Shown here: piece after piece, positions 21,246-32,580 of the stretch
How the letters are laid out: every line of letters starts with the position of its first letter
Numbering within the stretch: the stretch's first letter is position 1
Source: Ampullaceana balthica
Lineage: Eukaryota; Mollusca; Gastropoda; Lymnaeidae
NCBI GenBank assembly: GCA_944989445.1
Contig: CALYLW010000066.1
Location: 278,501-342,500 of the forward strand
DNA length: 64,000 bases
Direction of reading: 5' to 3'
The notes under the pieces: generated by a model
The model's input: the letters and a program-made list of their open reading frames with translations, nothing else
Databases searched by the model: none
What the model was told of the DNA's origin: nothing
Made by a program: the position numbers and the translations under genes

Positions 21246-22924
21246 GGTACGTATCGAACTGAGAGAGTAGTTGATTGGTAGAGGTCGCAATAATATTGAC
21301 GTAGGCCTGTTGAAATCTTGTCATATTGTGTGCCCTGCTGTGTTCTGTGTGCCCCTTTTGTAATCTAGGTGCCCCATTGTAATGTTCTTGTCCTTTTCTG
21401 ATTTGTGTACCATGCCTCAATATAATGTATGCCTAGTTGTAATGTATGTTGTGTGTGTGATTCTTCTTCCAATTTGACGTCTTCGTTGTGTCCATTTTGA
21501 GAAATAGTGTTAGTATCTCCTTTAGGACTTTGGGCTGGAGCACTGGATTTTTTTTCAACTTGTTAATGAAGACGAGTAATTACTTTCTATTAACAATTAG
21601 TTTCACTACTTGCTGTCATTCGCCGCAACGGTTAGAAGTGAGACCAGAGAGCCACCCACTCACTCACCCCCACCCCACTCTCAACACGCGGAAGTACTGT
21701 GTCAGCCCCATAAGCTAATACACGAACTAATCAAGTAACAAGCTTTGTTTCCTGATCGTGTGGACACACAGTGAAACGTTTAGGATGTCATAAACCCATA
21801 CCTCGCACATTCAGAATAAATGTTTTATGCCTGCGGGCGCTCGTCAATACAAGGGTGGTAACTCCCATCTGAAACACCCTCCGAGTCGCGTCAAATATCA
21901 ACAAGACAAATCGGTTCCCCAGATGTGGCTCACGGCCCGTGGCTTGTGTGGAACTCACAAAGGGAGAGAATTTGAACTTAGCCTTCTGAGCCCAAATAAT
22001 AGCGTTAACCGTACACAACATATTATTTCTTACTGGCACCACCCCGTTTCCTCCTCTCTCAATATATTATTGTCGTGTTCATCCCCATAATACAACTAAT
22101 GAATGGGCTTCTTGACAGTCACCGAGCAAAGGGTTAGTTTGTTGTTTTCTTTGACTTGGAAAAAAAAAGGGGGGGGGGCAAAACGTAAGATTGATTTAGA
22201 CAAATTATGATTAAAACCAGAGAACTTGGATTTTTTGTTTGTTGTTAATGTAAATTATAAATAATTGTGTTGAGTGTTGGGCCAAGTATCCTCATTGTTA
22301 CAGTGGTGAGCCATGCAGGGACACATTGTCTGGTCTTTCTTTTCTTTCTTTCTTCATCTTTTCCTCGTGTTTTCTGATATTAAGTTTGTTCTTTGGTTCA
22401 CGTGTTAAAATTACGACATTACGAATTATATGGTTTTTTGTTAATTTCTTCCAACATGAATCAGATCATCTTTTAATAACCGACATATTTCTGTATGTGT
22501 AAAGGGGGAACTTTGTTTTCTGTCTATCTGCCTGCAGAGAACAAAAATTGTATATCAGTTTCTGGCAACTTGTACAGGTCCATGACGTCATCTCTATTTG
22601 TGTAGTCAGGATTCAATTTGTGACATTTCAATCTTTAATGTTCCCGTTTCTTTTGTTGATGGATTTTTATTTGCGTTCAACTTTTTTTGTTGTTGATGTT
22701 ACAGCAGAGAACCTTGACCTGCTCATTTAAACGGTTGAAAGGTCAAGGTGAAGACAGGGTGTGAGCTGAGAGGATGGGAGTGAGAAGGTGCTGACTGGGG
22801 CAATAGGTTGAGCCTTGCAAAACAAACCAAAACTTTGAGAAACGTTGTGGATCTTTTCTTCAAATCATTATGTAGCTAGAACAAAACTTCCAGCGGCTTC
22901 ATGATATTTGAAAGATATAAACAC
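21246..22924. other. Intronic DNA with isolated motifs
   Basis: A TGACGTCA (full CRE) lies at 22583-22590. Runs of A and G occur at about 22160-22180, and TTCT repeats near 22335. 21790-21990 is more balanced in composition and contains gtggaactcacaaag, similar to gtggaacccacaaag in the SINE at 37.9 kb; it may be an old SINE fragment, not proven. Confidence 0.4.
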
Positions 22925-23117
22925 TCTTAGATATTTCCATATAAATAGAAAAACACAGCCAGATATTTAACTTAAACTAGATAAACACATCCAGATACTT
23001 CAATACAAATAGATAAACAAATCGAGATACTTCACTATAACTAGATAAACACAATCAGCAGTTTCACTATTGCTAGTTAAACACAATCAGCAGTTTCTCT
23101 ATTACTATATAAACACA
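22925..23117. repeat. Degenerate ~35-bp tandem repeat
   Basis: Five to six diverged units around 'agataaacacaatcagcagt ttcactat'. Older than most arrays in the window, judging by divergence. Confidence 0.75.
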
Positions 23118-23149
23118 GGCAGCTACTTGAGATTGGAAATCATTTGCTT

Positions 23150-23305
23150 GCCGCTCTGACGTCACTGCTCATATCAAATACAAAATAATCTTTTAAATCA
23201 CAAGCGCAGTGTGTCAGGGCGCGCATGCGCGTTAAGCTTTGTTTTTATCGCACGGGGATGTTAACGGTGTAAGGGGGTCGAGGGGGGGGGGATAATCCGC
23301 TTTGT
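23150..23305 (+). promoter_or_regulatory. Promoter-like CpG patch with CRE and NRF1-type sites
   Basis: A full palindromic CRE TGACGTCA at 23157-23164 and a palindromic GCGCATGCGC (NRF1 consensus) at 23221-23230 sit 57 bp apart in an unusually CpG-rich patch, followed by G-runs at 23273-23291. No first exon with a good donor follows, so any transcript start here is speculative. It could be an enhancer or an unannotated promoter. Confidence 0.35.
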
Positions 23306-24039
23306 TACCGCCAGCTTATCCCCCACCGCTCACCACACCCTCAGTTTCATTTCTGGGTGTATGACGCTGGGCATGAATGGGAGGTGCTACAATTGTACGT
23401 ACACGACAACACCCGGGGCGTACAGCCAAACAACGTTTACATTTCTTATTTTTGGTGGGTTGGGATGGGCAGAAAAGCATCGTGTGTAGTACCTTCCCCT
23501 TGTTGCCCTTGTTGTGTCGACGGGTCCAGTTGCCGTCAAGTCTCCAACTCAGCGTTTCTCAGTGTTCTTTAGAAGTCTCTAGGAGTCAGATTTCATTTAA
23601 ATATATTTTTTTTAAAAAAGAACAACAAATTCTGTTATCAAATTGAAAAGAAAGTTTCTAAGGTTTGGGCACGAATGTAAACAATGTTAACTCTCTACAA
23701 GAAAAGCAAATAACACAGGAATAAAAACTTGAAAAAACAAACGAAACATAAACTAAAGTCAACTTTAAATGTGACGTTTTGGTGTATGATGACTGCTGGA
23801 TGTTACAGTTGTATAATACCCAGTGAAAATAGTGAAATCTGTCTGCACTGGACACATTCATTTCTGTTAGAAAGCCTTCATTCATACACAAGAGACCCTG
23901 TGTAGGCGCTGTAAAGAGAGGTCCCTAATCTGGACATGCACACAACGTTTACCAACTTGTATCTTGGCGTACCACTCCCAGGTCAATGACCTCACAAGAA
24001 AGCTTGTACTGTGTCCACTAGCCGTGCTGCAGGATGATC
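23306..24039. other. Intronic DNA, nothing recognised
   Basis: Short frames on both strands without domains. No splice pairs with coding support. Confidence 0.4.
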
Positions 24040-24117
24040 TACATCACCCTCTGGTCTACATCACCCTCTTGTCTACATCACCCTCTGGTATTGGTCTACA
24101 TCACCCTCTGTCAGTAG
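24040..24117. repeat. 18-bp tandem repeat
   Basis: About four copies of ggtctacatcaccctct, one with a 6-bp insertion. Confidence 0.88.
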
Positions 24118-24214
24118 TTAATGATAGCACTCAGTAAATCTTGGCTGTACTCCTAAGTAAGAATTTGACTTTACGAAAAGAAATTACCGACTCTTATCTT
24201 ACAAGTTTGAACAC

Positions 24215-24244
24215 GAAATCTCTCTCTTACTCTCTCTCCCTCCC

Positions 24245-24275
<31 letters not shown>

Positions 24276-24280
24276 GTGCC
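24215..24280. repeat. (CT)n microsatellite
   Basis: Interrupted CT dinucleotide run. Confidence 0.93.
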
Positions 24281-24774
24281 TCTCTTCATTCTTATCTTCC
24301 CCTCTGTTCGCTCACTCTCCCCCATTATCAACACACCACACCTTAGCTCTCGCCCATCTCAGATAGGCCGGCCTATCAAGTGACTGACTACCCCGTGCTG
24401 GTGGTGTGAGAACAATGAAGACTTGTGGCTGGTTACATAAGGATAGGAGATGCAAGGAATACTTAGCTGAAACACTACAGTTACTTCATCATAGTCAATA
24501 TACCAGTGAACACTTACTACACTTACTTCATCATAGTAAATGATGCAATAAAACACTTTCTACGGTTACTTCAATTGAATAATTGTTCCAAGTGAACGTT
24601 TGTTCTAGTTATTTCAATTTAAAAAAACTCCCTCCAGTGAATACTTGCTCAGCTTAGTTCAAAAGATTAATTCAGTAGATCTACTTGCTGCCCCATTTAA
24701 ATATGTTTCAATTGACACATCAACCTAAATCTAAGTGGATGCTGTTATATATATTGAGAGTAAGGCATCAGTTA
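24281..24774. other. Intronic DNA, degenerate 50-60-bp repeats
   Basis: 24470-24680 holds loosely repeated words (acttcatcatagt, ccagtgaacact/gaatacttgct) suggesting an old tandem array. Otherwise nothing. Confidence 0.4.
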
Positions 24775-25345
24775 TAATAATAATAATAACTTGATAACTT
24801 ATTCGGTGCGCTACCCTAAGAAGCAGCTTGGCTCACAGCGCTTCTCATAAAAGTAGTAACACAACCTATACTGATCAATGCATTCAATGTAAACCATTCA
24901 TATCCTAACTACAACATGTAACGACATTACAGTTTACATAAGCTACGTTAACATTTAAAGACATGTTTGATTGTTGGCTAATTGATTTCGAAAGTAAAGT
25001 TTGAAGAGATGTGATTTAATTCAGTCTTGAAGGCCTTAGTAGTTGGATAATGCGACTGTGTAATGGTAGGTAGAGGATTCCATTGTTTAGGGCCACAACA
25101 AGAGAGACACATGTTTTAGTGCGTGTCTATGGAAAAGAGAGAGTGTGTCTGTGGTAGAGCGAACAGACGAGTGGACAGAGAGAACTTCAATAAGATAGGA
25201 ACGGCATGAGCCAGAAAAGTAGTTGTGACAGACAACAGACAGTTTGTAATCAATCCGTGCTTGTATAGGGCGCCAATAACGGTATAAAGTGATGGAGTAA
25301 TATGGACATGTTTTTTTCTTTTTTTGTGTCTTAAGAACTATAGAT
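24775..25345 (-). mobile_element. 3' fragment of the same CR1/L2-like LINE family
   Basis: Starts with (AAT)n and the GCGCT...AGCGC terminal stem. It then follows the 18.2 kb copy closely (aagctacgttaac, ttgaagagatgtg, cagtcttgaaggcctta, tgtgtaatggtag, ttccattgttt, ccagtttgtaatcaat). Coding sequence is full of small indels. Same (minus) orientation as the 18-20 kb copy and more decayed. Confidence 0.85.
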
Positions 25346-25847
25346 TAGAGATGTTAAATACATTGAGATGATTTTTTGTGACATGTGCAGAAGCGTATCT
25401 AAGCATACATACGAGCTCTCTTCATACAGATATAGTAAATGTATCTATGCTAAGAATACGCTTCTGATCATGTATCAAAAAGTCATCATCTCATACGAAA
25501 ACTTCACCTTCTCGCATTACCAAGCATTAGATTCAAGACATTATGGTGTCTTATCAGACAAATCCTACATATAATCTGATAAAACACACCATCTCATCCA
25601 ACACATCACACTGCCTAATCGGACACACGATTAGCCGAGGCTGACTATTCCATGACGTACCTATGTTCTAAGAACCTAGTCATAGTCATAGCTTGATTGT
25701 CCCTACCATCCACTGGCCCGTCATGTCCTCACATTGGCCACGCTATAATCCTCTACTTGATGCGATGGCACGCGCCACCATGGCCGCAGTGAATGACAAA
25801 AATTTAAAGGAACCAAATCAAAGGGCAATAATTGGGTAACCACGAGT
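25346..25847. other. Intronic DNA, nothing recognised
   Basis: A 68-codon frame at 25368 has no recognisable domain. An ATG in perfect context (gcgccaccATGg) at 25780 opens only 19 codons (see rejected items). Confidence 0.4.
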
Positions 25848-26578
25848 TACCCATCATTCCATTGAGAGTTACCCATCATTCCATTGAGAGTTACCCATCA
25901 TTCCATTGAGAGTTACCCATCATTCCATTGAGAGTTACCCATCATTCCATTGAGAGTAACCCATCATTCCATTGAGAGTAACCCATCATTCCATAGAGAG
26001 TAACCCATCATTCCATTGAGAGTAACCCATCATTCCATTGAGAGTAACCCATCATTCCATTGAGAGTAACCCATCATTCCATTGAGAGTAACCCATCATT
26101 CCATTGAGAGTAACCCATTATTCCATTGAGAGTAACCCATCATTCCATTGAGAGTAACCCATCATTCCATTGAGAGTAACCCATCATTCCATTGAGAGTA
26201 ACCCATCATTCCATTGAGAGTAACCCATCATTCCATTGAGAGTAACCCATCATTCCATTGAGAGTAACCCATCATTCCATTGAGAGTAACCCATCATTCC
26301 ATTGAGAGTAACCCATCATTCCATTGAGAGTAACCCATCATTCCATTGAGAGTAACCCATCATTCCATTGAGAGTAACCCATCATTCCATTGAGAGTAAC
26401 CCATCATTCCATTGAGAGTAACCCATCATTCCATTGAGAGTAACCCATCATTCCATTGAGAGTAACCCATCATTCCATTGAGAGTAACCCATCATTCCAT
26501 TGAGAGTAACCCATCATTCCATTGAGAGTAACCCATCATTCCATTGAGAGTAACCCATCATTCCATTGAGAGTAACCC
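25848..26578. repeat. 22-bp minisatellite, about 33 copies
   Basis: Unit agagtaacccatcattccattg. The first five units read 'agagttaccc' and the remainder 'agagtaaccc', with rare variants (catagag, cattattcc). This is one of the most homogeneous arrays in the window. Confidence 0.97.
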
Positions 26579-27035
26579 AGATTTGTCAGACTTTTGAAAA
26601 TAAGTCTTAGTTTAATTGTATGAACATAATAAAGATTCTGCAATAATCTCCATAATGAAGCGTGAAGTGTCTTTAGTTTTAAAATTTATGGCGATAATTA
26701 ATTGTTTTAGAGGAAATATAAAATTTAGAACTGAGAACACAAACAACTAATGCAGGAACAATCTACTTGTTGATAGATTATATCTAGAAAATTGCTCATA
26801 TTACATATACATTTGTTTCACACCATTAAATTCCAACATCTTCGATCACTTCCACCTTTTTCCTGGACTTCCTCCACCACCTGATGTCGACACTAAAATC
26901 ATTTGCTACATTTTGATATAAAGTTTTTCAAACTCCATGTTTAGCTCATTGCCAACCTGTCACTTTTTCATCTGTTATCATTTTCAATATTTTTTCTTTC
27001 TTTTTTTAAATAAAATTTTGTGAGTGGCGTAAATC
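26579..27035. other. AT-rich intronic DNA, nothing recognised
   Basis: No supported feature. Confidence 0.4.
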
Positions 27036-27212
27036 TCTACAAACACAATCTAACTTCCCATTACGTCACCCAGATACATTTTGTCTTATTTCATTTCATC
27101 CTCACTTTCCATTACGTCACCCAGATACATGTTGTCTTATTTCATTTCATCCTCACTTCCCATAACGTCACCCAGATACATTTTGTCTTATTTCATTTCA
27201 TCCTCACTTTCT
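27036..27212. repeat. 51-bp tandem repeat, about 3 copies
   Basis: Unit contains ttacgtcacccagatacatt and ttatttcatttcatcctcac. The + frame (VTQIHFVLFHFILT) is an artefact. Confidence 0.92.
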
Positions 27213-27616
27213 ATTTGTACACCCTCCACATATTAATTATTCACTTTTTTCCTAAGAACACTTGTTATCACAATCTCCACAATTCATCAAAGCCCCTGAT
27301 ACTCTACCAACTGTGCTGGCCCAACTGTGCTGGCCCATGCTGGGCTTTGTCAAACGCATGCCTAATTAATTATTCAAATTTCCGCCTGATTTCAAACACT
27401 GTGCTGTGGTAGTATTATCACTGGTATCGTTGTATCGATATTTGCCTTTTAGTTTCACTAAGCCCGAATGTTGGTGCGATTATTGTAATAACAAGAAGTC
27501 GAGTATTTGTATATAGATCACAACATTTCACATTTCTCTTAATGAGAAGAAGCTTGTTTTCTTTCATTGAATATTGGATTATTAGTTTATATTGCGATAT
27601 TATCATTCGACTTATC
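27213..27616. other. Intronic DNA, nothing recognised
   Basis: Contains two adjacent copies of 'tgtgctggccca' at about 27312. No other feature. Confidence 0.4.
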
Positions 27617-27660
27617 ACGTGATCCCATTTCATGCTTCGCTGCTGGATTATAAATAGTGT
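27617..27660 (+). promoter_or_regulatory. Possible TATA promoter (CACGTG + TATAAATA)
   Basis: CACGTG E-box at 27617-27622 and TATAAATA at 27649-27656. The TATA box lies 87 bp before the ATG of the candidate exon at 27743, giving a plausible start of transcription near 27680. AT-rich DNA produces TATA-like words by chance, so this is weak alone. Confidence 0.35.
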
Positions 27661-27742
27661 TAAACTTCTTGTTGTTCTTTTATGATAAAGTAAACAAACT
27701 GAATTCCATCGCCGCTCTAGTTAATATCACTGACACTGACAA

Positions 27743-27820
27743 ATGGAGGATCTGGACAACTCACTAAGCACAACTTATTTAACGTTGGCATACAGTGACA
27801 GCTCTTATTTCTACTCACCG
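27743..27820 (+). CDS. Candidate third alternative first exon (1c) of the RBPMS homolog
   Basis: Exactly 26 codons, MEDLDNSLSTTYLTLAYSDS then SYFYSP, from an ATG (caaATGg) preceded by an in-frame TGA, to a CCG|GTAGGC donor in phase 0. Phase 0 matches both the 33-nt candidate exon at 32893 and the RRM exon at 55969. An upstream TATA box is present. The peptide itself is not recognised. It is inferred from phase, donor, promoter and position between two confirmed first exons; it could be chance. Confidence 0.3.
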
Positions 27821-27824
27821 GTAG

Positions 27825-28303
27825 GCACTTTATAAATTAGGAAGCGTTTTTTTCCCTCTGGATAAGTATGTTGATATTAATGTGTGTATTAGGACTCATT
27901 CTTGTAGTTGTACACTTTTTTAAAGTATCAACGAGTGTGTAAGTATTAAGTATGTACAACCGTATTGGTACCAACTCACTGCCCTCCTATTCAGCTACAA
28001 ATACTTTTTAAAAAGAAATTCACAGAACCACGAAGTTACGTCGCATACGATTCTTATTAGAGAAGATGTTATATTTTCAGGCATATGTACAAAGAAAGAC
28101 AGACATATTTGAGAGAATTCTTTTGAATCAAAATATTTGCACAATTTTTGTTTCCTAATTATAATTACATGGAGTCATGTTTTCAAGTCAAACGTCGAAT
28201 TACGTATATTTTAGACACGTGCAGCATAGTTTACTGGTATTCAATATTTATATGTATATTACATAGATTTTGGGTATGTATTTAATTTATATTGAATTTT
28301 AAG
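27825..28303. other. AT-rich intronic DNA, nothing recognised
   Basis: No supported feature. Confidence 0.4.
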
Positions 28304-28778
28304 TACCGTATATACTCATTCTATAGCCCGTTCGTTCATAAGCCGACCCCCCTCTTTTTGGAAGATAATACGTGTAGTATAAAAAGTGTGTAACCCGTCG
28401 TAGGCCGACCCCAAGAGTTACCGTTGTTTTGTTTGTTTGTTTGTTTGTTTGTTTGTTTGTTGTAAACAGTGGCGAAAACGCGTACATTAAAATTCGTTGT
28501 TGATAACAAAATTTGTGAAAACATTTATTAGAATATTCAAAAAAATAAATAAAATGAATAATTTTAAGGTAAGTTCAGATGTTTAATAATATTATATAGC
28601 TTCTGGTAGCGCAGTTGAATCTTGTAGAACTTAGACAAGGGACTCGATGATCTACAATAACAAAAGCGATATTCAATGTATAAGCATAAATCACTTTTGA
28701 CCTGCTTGTAAGCCGACCCCCAACCTGTTCCCCTAGATTTTGCACAAGAAAGTCGGCTTTATACGATTATATACGGTA
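28304..28778. mobile_element. Non-autonomous TIR DNA element (about 475 bp)
   Basis: Left end taccgtatatactcattcta and right end (reverse complement) taccgtatataatcgtataa are imperfect terminal inverted repeats that continue into an AGCC(GACC) motif near both ends. TA at each tip fits a TA target (Tc1/mariner/pogo-like), but the superfamily is not proven. Internally it holds a (GTTT)n run at 28431-28461. No transposase. Confidence 0.75.
28431..28461. repeat. (GTTT)n microsatellite
   Basis: About eight uninterrupted GTTT units inside the TIR element. Confidence 0.95.
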
Positions 28779-28790
28779 TATAATTCATAT

Positions 28791-28960
28791 ATCCATCCAT
28801 TCATCCATCCTTCCATCCATCAATCCATCCATCCATTAATCCATCAATCCATCCATCCATCCATCCATCCATCTATCTCATCTAATCCAATCTATAAACC
28901 TATCTATCTATGTATTTGCCTATCTGTCTGTCGCTCTGTCTGTCTGTTCGCGCGTCCATT
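28791..28960. repeat. (CATC)n / (CTGT)n microsatellite tract
   Basis: Imperfect CATC units grading into CTAT and CTGT units, directly after the TIR element. Confidence 0.92.
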
Positions 28961-28964
28961 ACAA

Positions 28965-29985
28965 AATCCATTACAAAATCACTTTACCTTACCTTTAACT
29001 AAGGCTGCACAATAAAATAAAACAAATATATTTACACTCAAGTCCTTTATCCAATCAATTATCTACTGGCCACAAACCAATGAAAGCGCCAAAGATGTGT
29101 AGTTTCTTTACTGTAGCGTGAAAAGTGGCCTAGTAAAGCCGCAATCTCCAGCAGAAACATTTAATGAAGATTAACTTTCATGTCAGGATATGCAGCTAAT
29201 TCCGTTTATTAGCTGGCTAGAAAAAAATTGTTTGCAGAAAGAGAAGATATTGAAGACAATGGACCGGCTTGATGGATTTGGCCAGATATTTTGAGAATAA
29301 AAACAAGTGCATGCCTAAATCTTAACCACTAGAGAGCGCTCAAAGCGACATCCATCAGATGTTAGAAAGCTACAAAACGCTTTCAGCGGCTGATTGAAGA
29401 CATGCAGAAAAGGGGACAGAACTAATGACTTCCGTCTGGGAACGGAAGTGTTCTCTTTCCCGGATGTTGGGGGCACCGCGGCTTTTGATTGGTTGACTTG
29501 CAAAATGTGCGTACATAATAGAGAGACGTCATATCGGAATGGCGCTCTAAACTCTTCGCCTCTCAAGCGTTTCCATCACGGCTTTGTTGGAGGCACAGGA
29601 ACATACAGATACGACAAGGGAGAGTTCCCAGGAGCCTCGTCTGTAGCTGATATGGCAAATGTTTGTTACGGTACAAGGCGTGTAAGGTGGGACATGGTTG
29701 TAATGTTTCAGGACACAGTTTGAGACTTGGTTGTTATGGTTACAAGAATAGTGTAGCTATGCAAATATATGCAATTCAAAACAGTTGAAATTGTAATAGA
29801 AATTAAGGTTTGAATTTTGTTTAATTATGATATAACCCAAAGGATTGGATTTATTTTATTCGTCTTTCATGAACTAAAGCCACCAATGCCAATGTTACAA
29901 TTGTCAAATCAGGCGTGTCTCTTCTTTTTTTTAGTAAGCTGAAACATTTTTTCCCAAAATCTTAATGATTGTAAAGAAATTCATT
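28965..29985. other. Intronic DNA, nothing recognised
   Basis: A 109-codon + frame at 29394-29723 overlaps a minus frame; composition is balanced (GC-richer than its flanks) but no domain is recognised. It may be an old element or exon; no splice acceptor/donor pair supports coding. Confidence 0.35.
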
Positions 29986-30340
29986 GACAGTGTGGTGAGA
30001 TAGTTCTCTTATATTACAATGGTAATGTAGTGCTATACAATGAGACAGTCCATGACAGCGTGGTGGGGTAGTTCTCTAATATTGCAATGGTAATGTAGTG
30101 TTATACAATGAGACAGTCCATGACAGCGTGGTGGGGTATTTCTCTAATATTACAATGGTAATGTGTTATACAATCAGACAGTCCATGACAGCGTGGTGAG
30201 GTAGTTCTCTTATATTGCAATAGTAATGTAGTGTTATACAATGAGACAGTCCATGACAGAGTGGTGAGGTAGTTCTCTTATATTACAATGGTAATGTAGT
30301 GTTATACAATCAGACAGTCCATGACAGCATGGCAAGATAG
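29986..30340. repeat. 68-bp tandem repeat, about 5 copies
   Basis: Unit contains gacagtccatgacagcgtgg and ttacaatggtaatgtagtgt. The third copy has a short deletion (aatgtgttatac). Confidence 0.95.
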
Positions 30341-31002
30341 TTTACTTGCTGTCTTGTTACTATAGAAATATTTCAGTTTGTGACTGGCATCAGGCAGTGA
30401 TCTTCTGCTATGGTGTAGGATGGCTGACCTCCCAGCATGGTGGCGGATAGGGCGACGCCCATAAGATACGGCGTGTACTGGGGGAAATGAAATACTGGAG
30501 GCACACTAAGACTAACAACTTGTGCCTTGGAGATAGTAAAGACTAGAGGCCTGAACCCAATCCTAAACTGCAACAGACTTCCCGACAGACATCTGTGTGC
30601 AGGTCTCACTCCTCCAAAGTCAATAAATTTTATCAGTTGACGCAAAATAAGAATGATATTTAAGAATTTTCCTGCGTTTGGTCTATTCAGAAAAAAAGCA
30701 CAATCCAATCTAAGTGACAAGTTAATAGCATAATCTCCTAACACATGGATTGACTTAGGTAAATTGATAGAATTATTTGGCTTTTATAGACTTTCTCTAT
30801 ATGCGAATGTTTCTGACATAGAAGCAGAAAGCTTAAGCACAGAGCCAACTTGGGCTTATTAGTAATTTGTCGATATTTAATATAATAATGTTAAAGTGCA
30901 TGTTTTAGCAGTTCGTCAATTGGTAATGTAAAACAGCAATGGGCGTGCTAAATTACTTGAGATGTGCTTAAAGCTCATTCCAAACCATTTTTACAAATTG
31001 AC
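30341..31002. other. Intronic DNA, nothing recognised
   Basis: A 123-codon minus frame (30373-30744) has no recognisable domain. Confidence 0.35.
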
Positions 31003-31340
31003 TCTCTCTCTCTCTCTTTCTCTCCAAACTTTCTCCAAACTTCCCCTCAAGATCGCCCCCAAACTCTTCCCATGCCCTCTTCTCCTCATGCTCTCCGTCC
31101 AGCTCTTCCCATGCTTTCCCCCAAGCTTTCCCCATATTCTCCCTCAATCTCATCCCATACTCTCTCTAAGTTCTCCCTCAAGTTCTCTCGATACTCTCCC
31201 TCAAGCTCTCCCCTTGTTCTCCCCAAGCTTATCCAAAGCTCTCTCTTAAGGTCTCCCCATGTTTTCTATCAAGCTCTTTCCTAGCTCTCCCAATGCTCTG
31301 CCCAGTCTCCCTCAAGCGTCCTTATACTCTCCCTCAAACT
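31003..31340. repeat. Polypyrimidine tract with CAAGCTCTCCC-type units
   Basis: Starts with a (CT)n run, then loosely repeated words such as ccctcaagctctcccc and ccatactctc. Strongly strand-asymmetric (C/T on +). Long frames on it are not genes. Confidence 0.85.
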
Positions 31341-31545
31341 AAACTTTGTAGAGAAAGAATCAATACATTTCCATAGTGGGGTAATGTTAAGCTGACATAG
31401 GTTATCTCTCGCTGATTTTGACATCTGCCTCGCGTGCTTGTCATGGCCTAAAGTATGGGGTAGCTAGAGGGTAGCAAGTGGCTAACTCATGTCATGTAAC
31501 AAGAGCTACACCGAGACAATCCCCGAGTACTTTATATTTTATAAT

Positions 31546-32084
31546 AAAACAAACCCATAAAAACAAAGTTTTTGACTATAAATCCCTTATATATGAGACA
31601 TAACTAAAAGTATTTACAAATATTTACAGACTGAATCTGTCTTAACTCAACTTTGCTTTTAACCCGGGGAAATTTGGCACACGGACCCGACTGACCTAAC
31701 AATGCATCGTATCAAAATTTCAGATCGATCAAACGTACCGTAATTAAATTAATGCATTTTTAGTTTATCCTTATATGAGGTATGTAATTCAAATTCACGG
31801 TTTGTTATTGTTTTTTTCCCACGTGAAAGTTTGAGTTGACGCATTGAGGCGACCCATCGAAGCACCGGGGTGCTTTTGTTTACATTTTACGTGTCACGCT
31901 GAGCTCGGTCAAGCGAATCGGTGACCAGACTTTTCCCCTCTCCCCCTAGGGTTATGAAGCAAAGTTGAGTTAGACAGATTCAGTCTGTAAATGCTTGTCG
32001 CGTTTAAAAATAATCAATACTGTTGGTTATGTCTCATATACAAGGGATTTATAGTCAAAAACTTTGTTTTTACGGGTTTGTTTT
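31546..32084. mobile_element. Repeat family A, palindromic (foldback) copy
   Basis: Left arm from 31546 (aaacccataaaaacaaagtt, tttttgactataaatccc, gacataac, acagactgaatctgtct, aactcaactttgctt) is mirrored by a right arm at about 31945-32084. Each arm is about 130 bp around a unique centre. The centre contains attaatttaattacggtacg-type sequence (reverse orientation) and a cgacccatcgaagca block. It resembles two family-A heads facing outward. Confidence 0.75.
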
Positions 32085-32580
32085 TTAAATCCCTTATATT
32101 AACTTCGCGGCCGTTTCTGTCGTCATCTCATGGGCGGGCGGGCGGGCGGAAAAATAAAAGTAAAAAATGACCCACTTCCCGTGATCCGATGGAGCTGAAA
32201 TTTGGCACACAGACCCGTCTGACCTAACAATCCATTGAGGCGACCCATCGAAGTACTGGCGTGCTTTTGTTTACATTTTACGTGTCACGCTGAGCTCGGT
32301 CAAGCGATCGAAGACCATACTTTCCCCCCACCCCGACCCCCCCCACCCCCAGGGTTATGAAGCAAAGTTAAGTTAAGACAGATTCAGTCTGTAAATTAAA
32401 TGTTTGTCGGGTTTGAAAATAATCAATACTGTTAGTTATGTCTCATATATAAGGGATTTATAGTCAAAAACGTTGTTTTTACGGGTTTGTTTTATTTACT
32501 TTTATTATTCCACATGTCCGCCCAAGACAGACAGAGAGACAGAGAGAGACGGTGGTGAAGTTAATATAAGGGATTTAAAA
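32085..32580 (-). mobile_element. Repeat family A, copy in reverse orientation
   Basis: Begins ttaaatcccttatattaac and ends with its complement gttaatataagggatttaa (19-bp terminal inverted repeat). The interior matches the 46.6 kb copy in reverse (cccacttcccgtgatccgat, cagacccgtctgacctaaca). It carries a (GGGC)n run at 32132-32150 and C-runs at 32324-32350. It shares its left edge with the foldback copy, so the two may be a nested or compound insertion. Confidence 0.75.

Noticed and set aside
25780..25840. ATG in perfect Kozak context (gcgccaccATGg) as another first exon
   Set aside because: Only 19 codons (MAAVNDKNLKEPNQRAIIG) before a stop. The only GT (gtaacc) is a weak donor in phase 2, which does not fit the phase-0 RRM exon.
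25855..26578. Interstitial telomeric repeat (AACCC words)
   Set aside because: The repeat unit is 22 bp with only one AACCC per unit; not TTAGGG-type.
29394..29723. 109-codon frame as an exon or gene
   Set aside because: Balanced composition is suggestive, but no acceptor/donor pair, no recognised motif, and an antisense frame overlaps.
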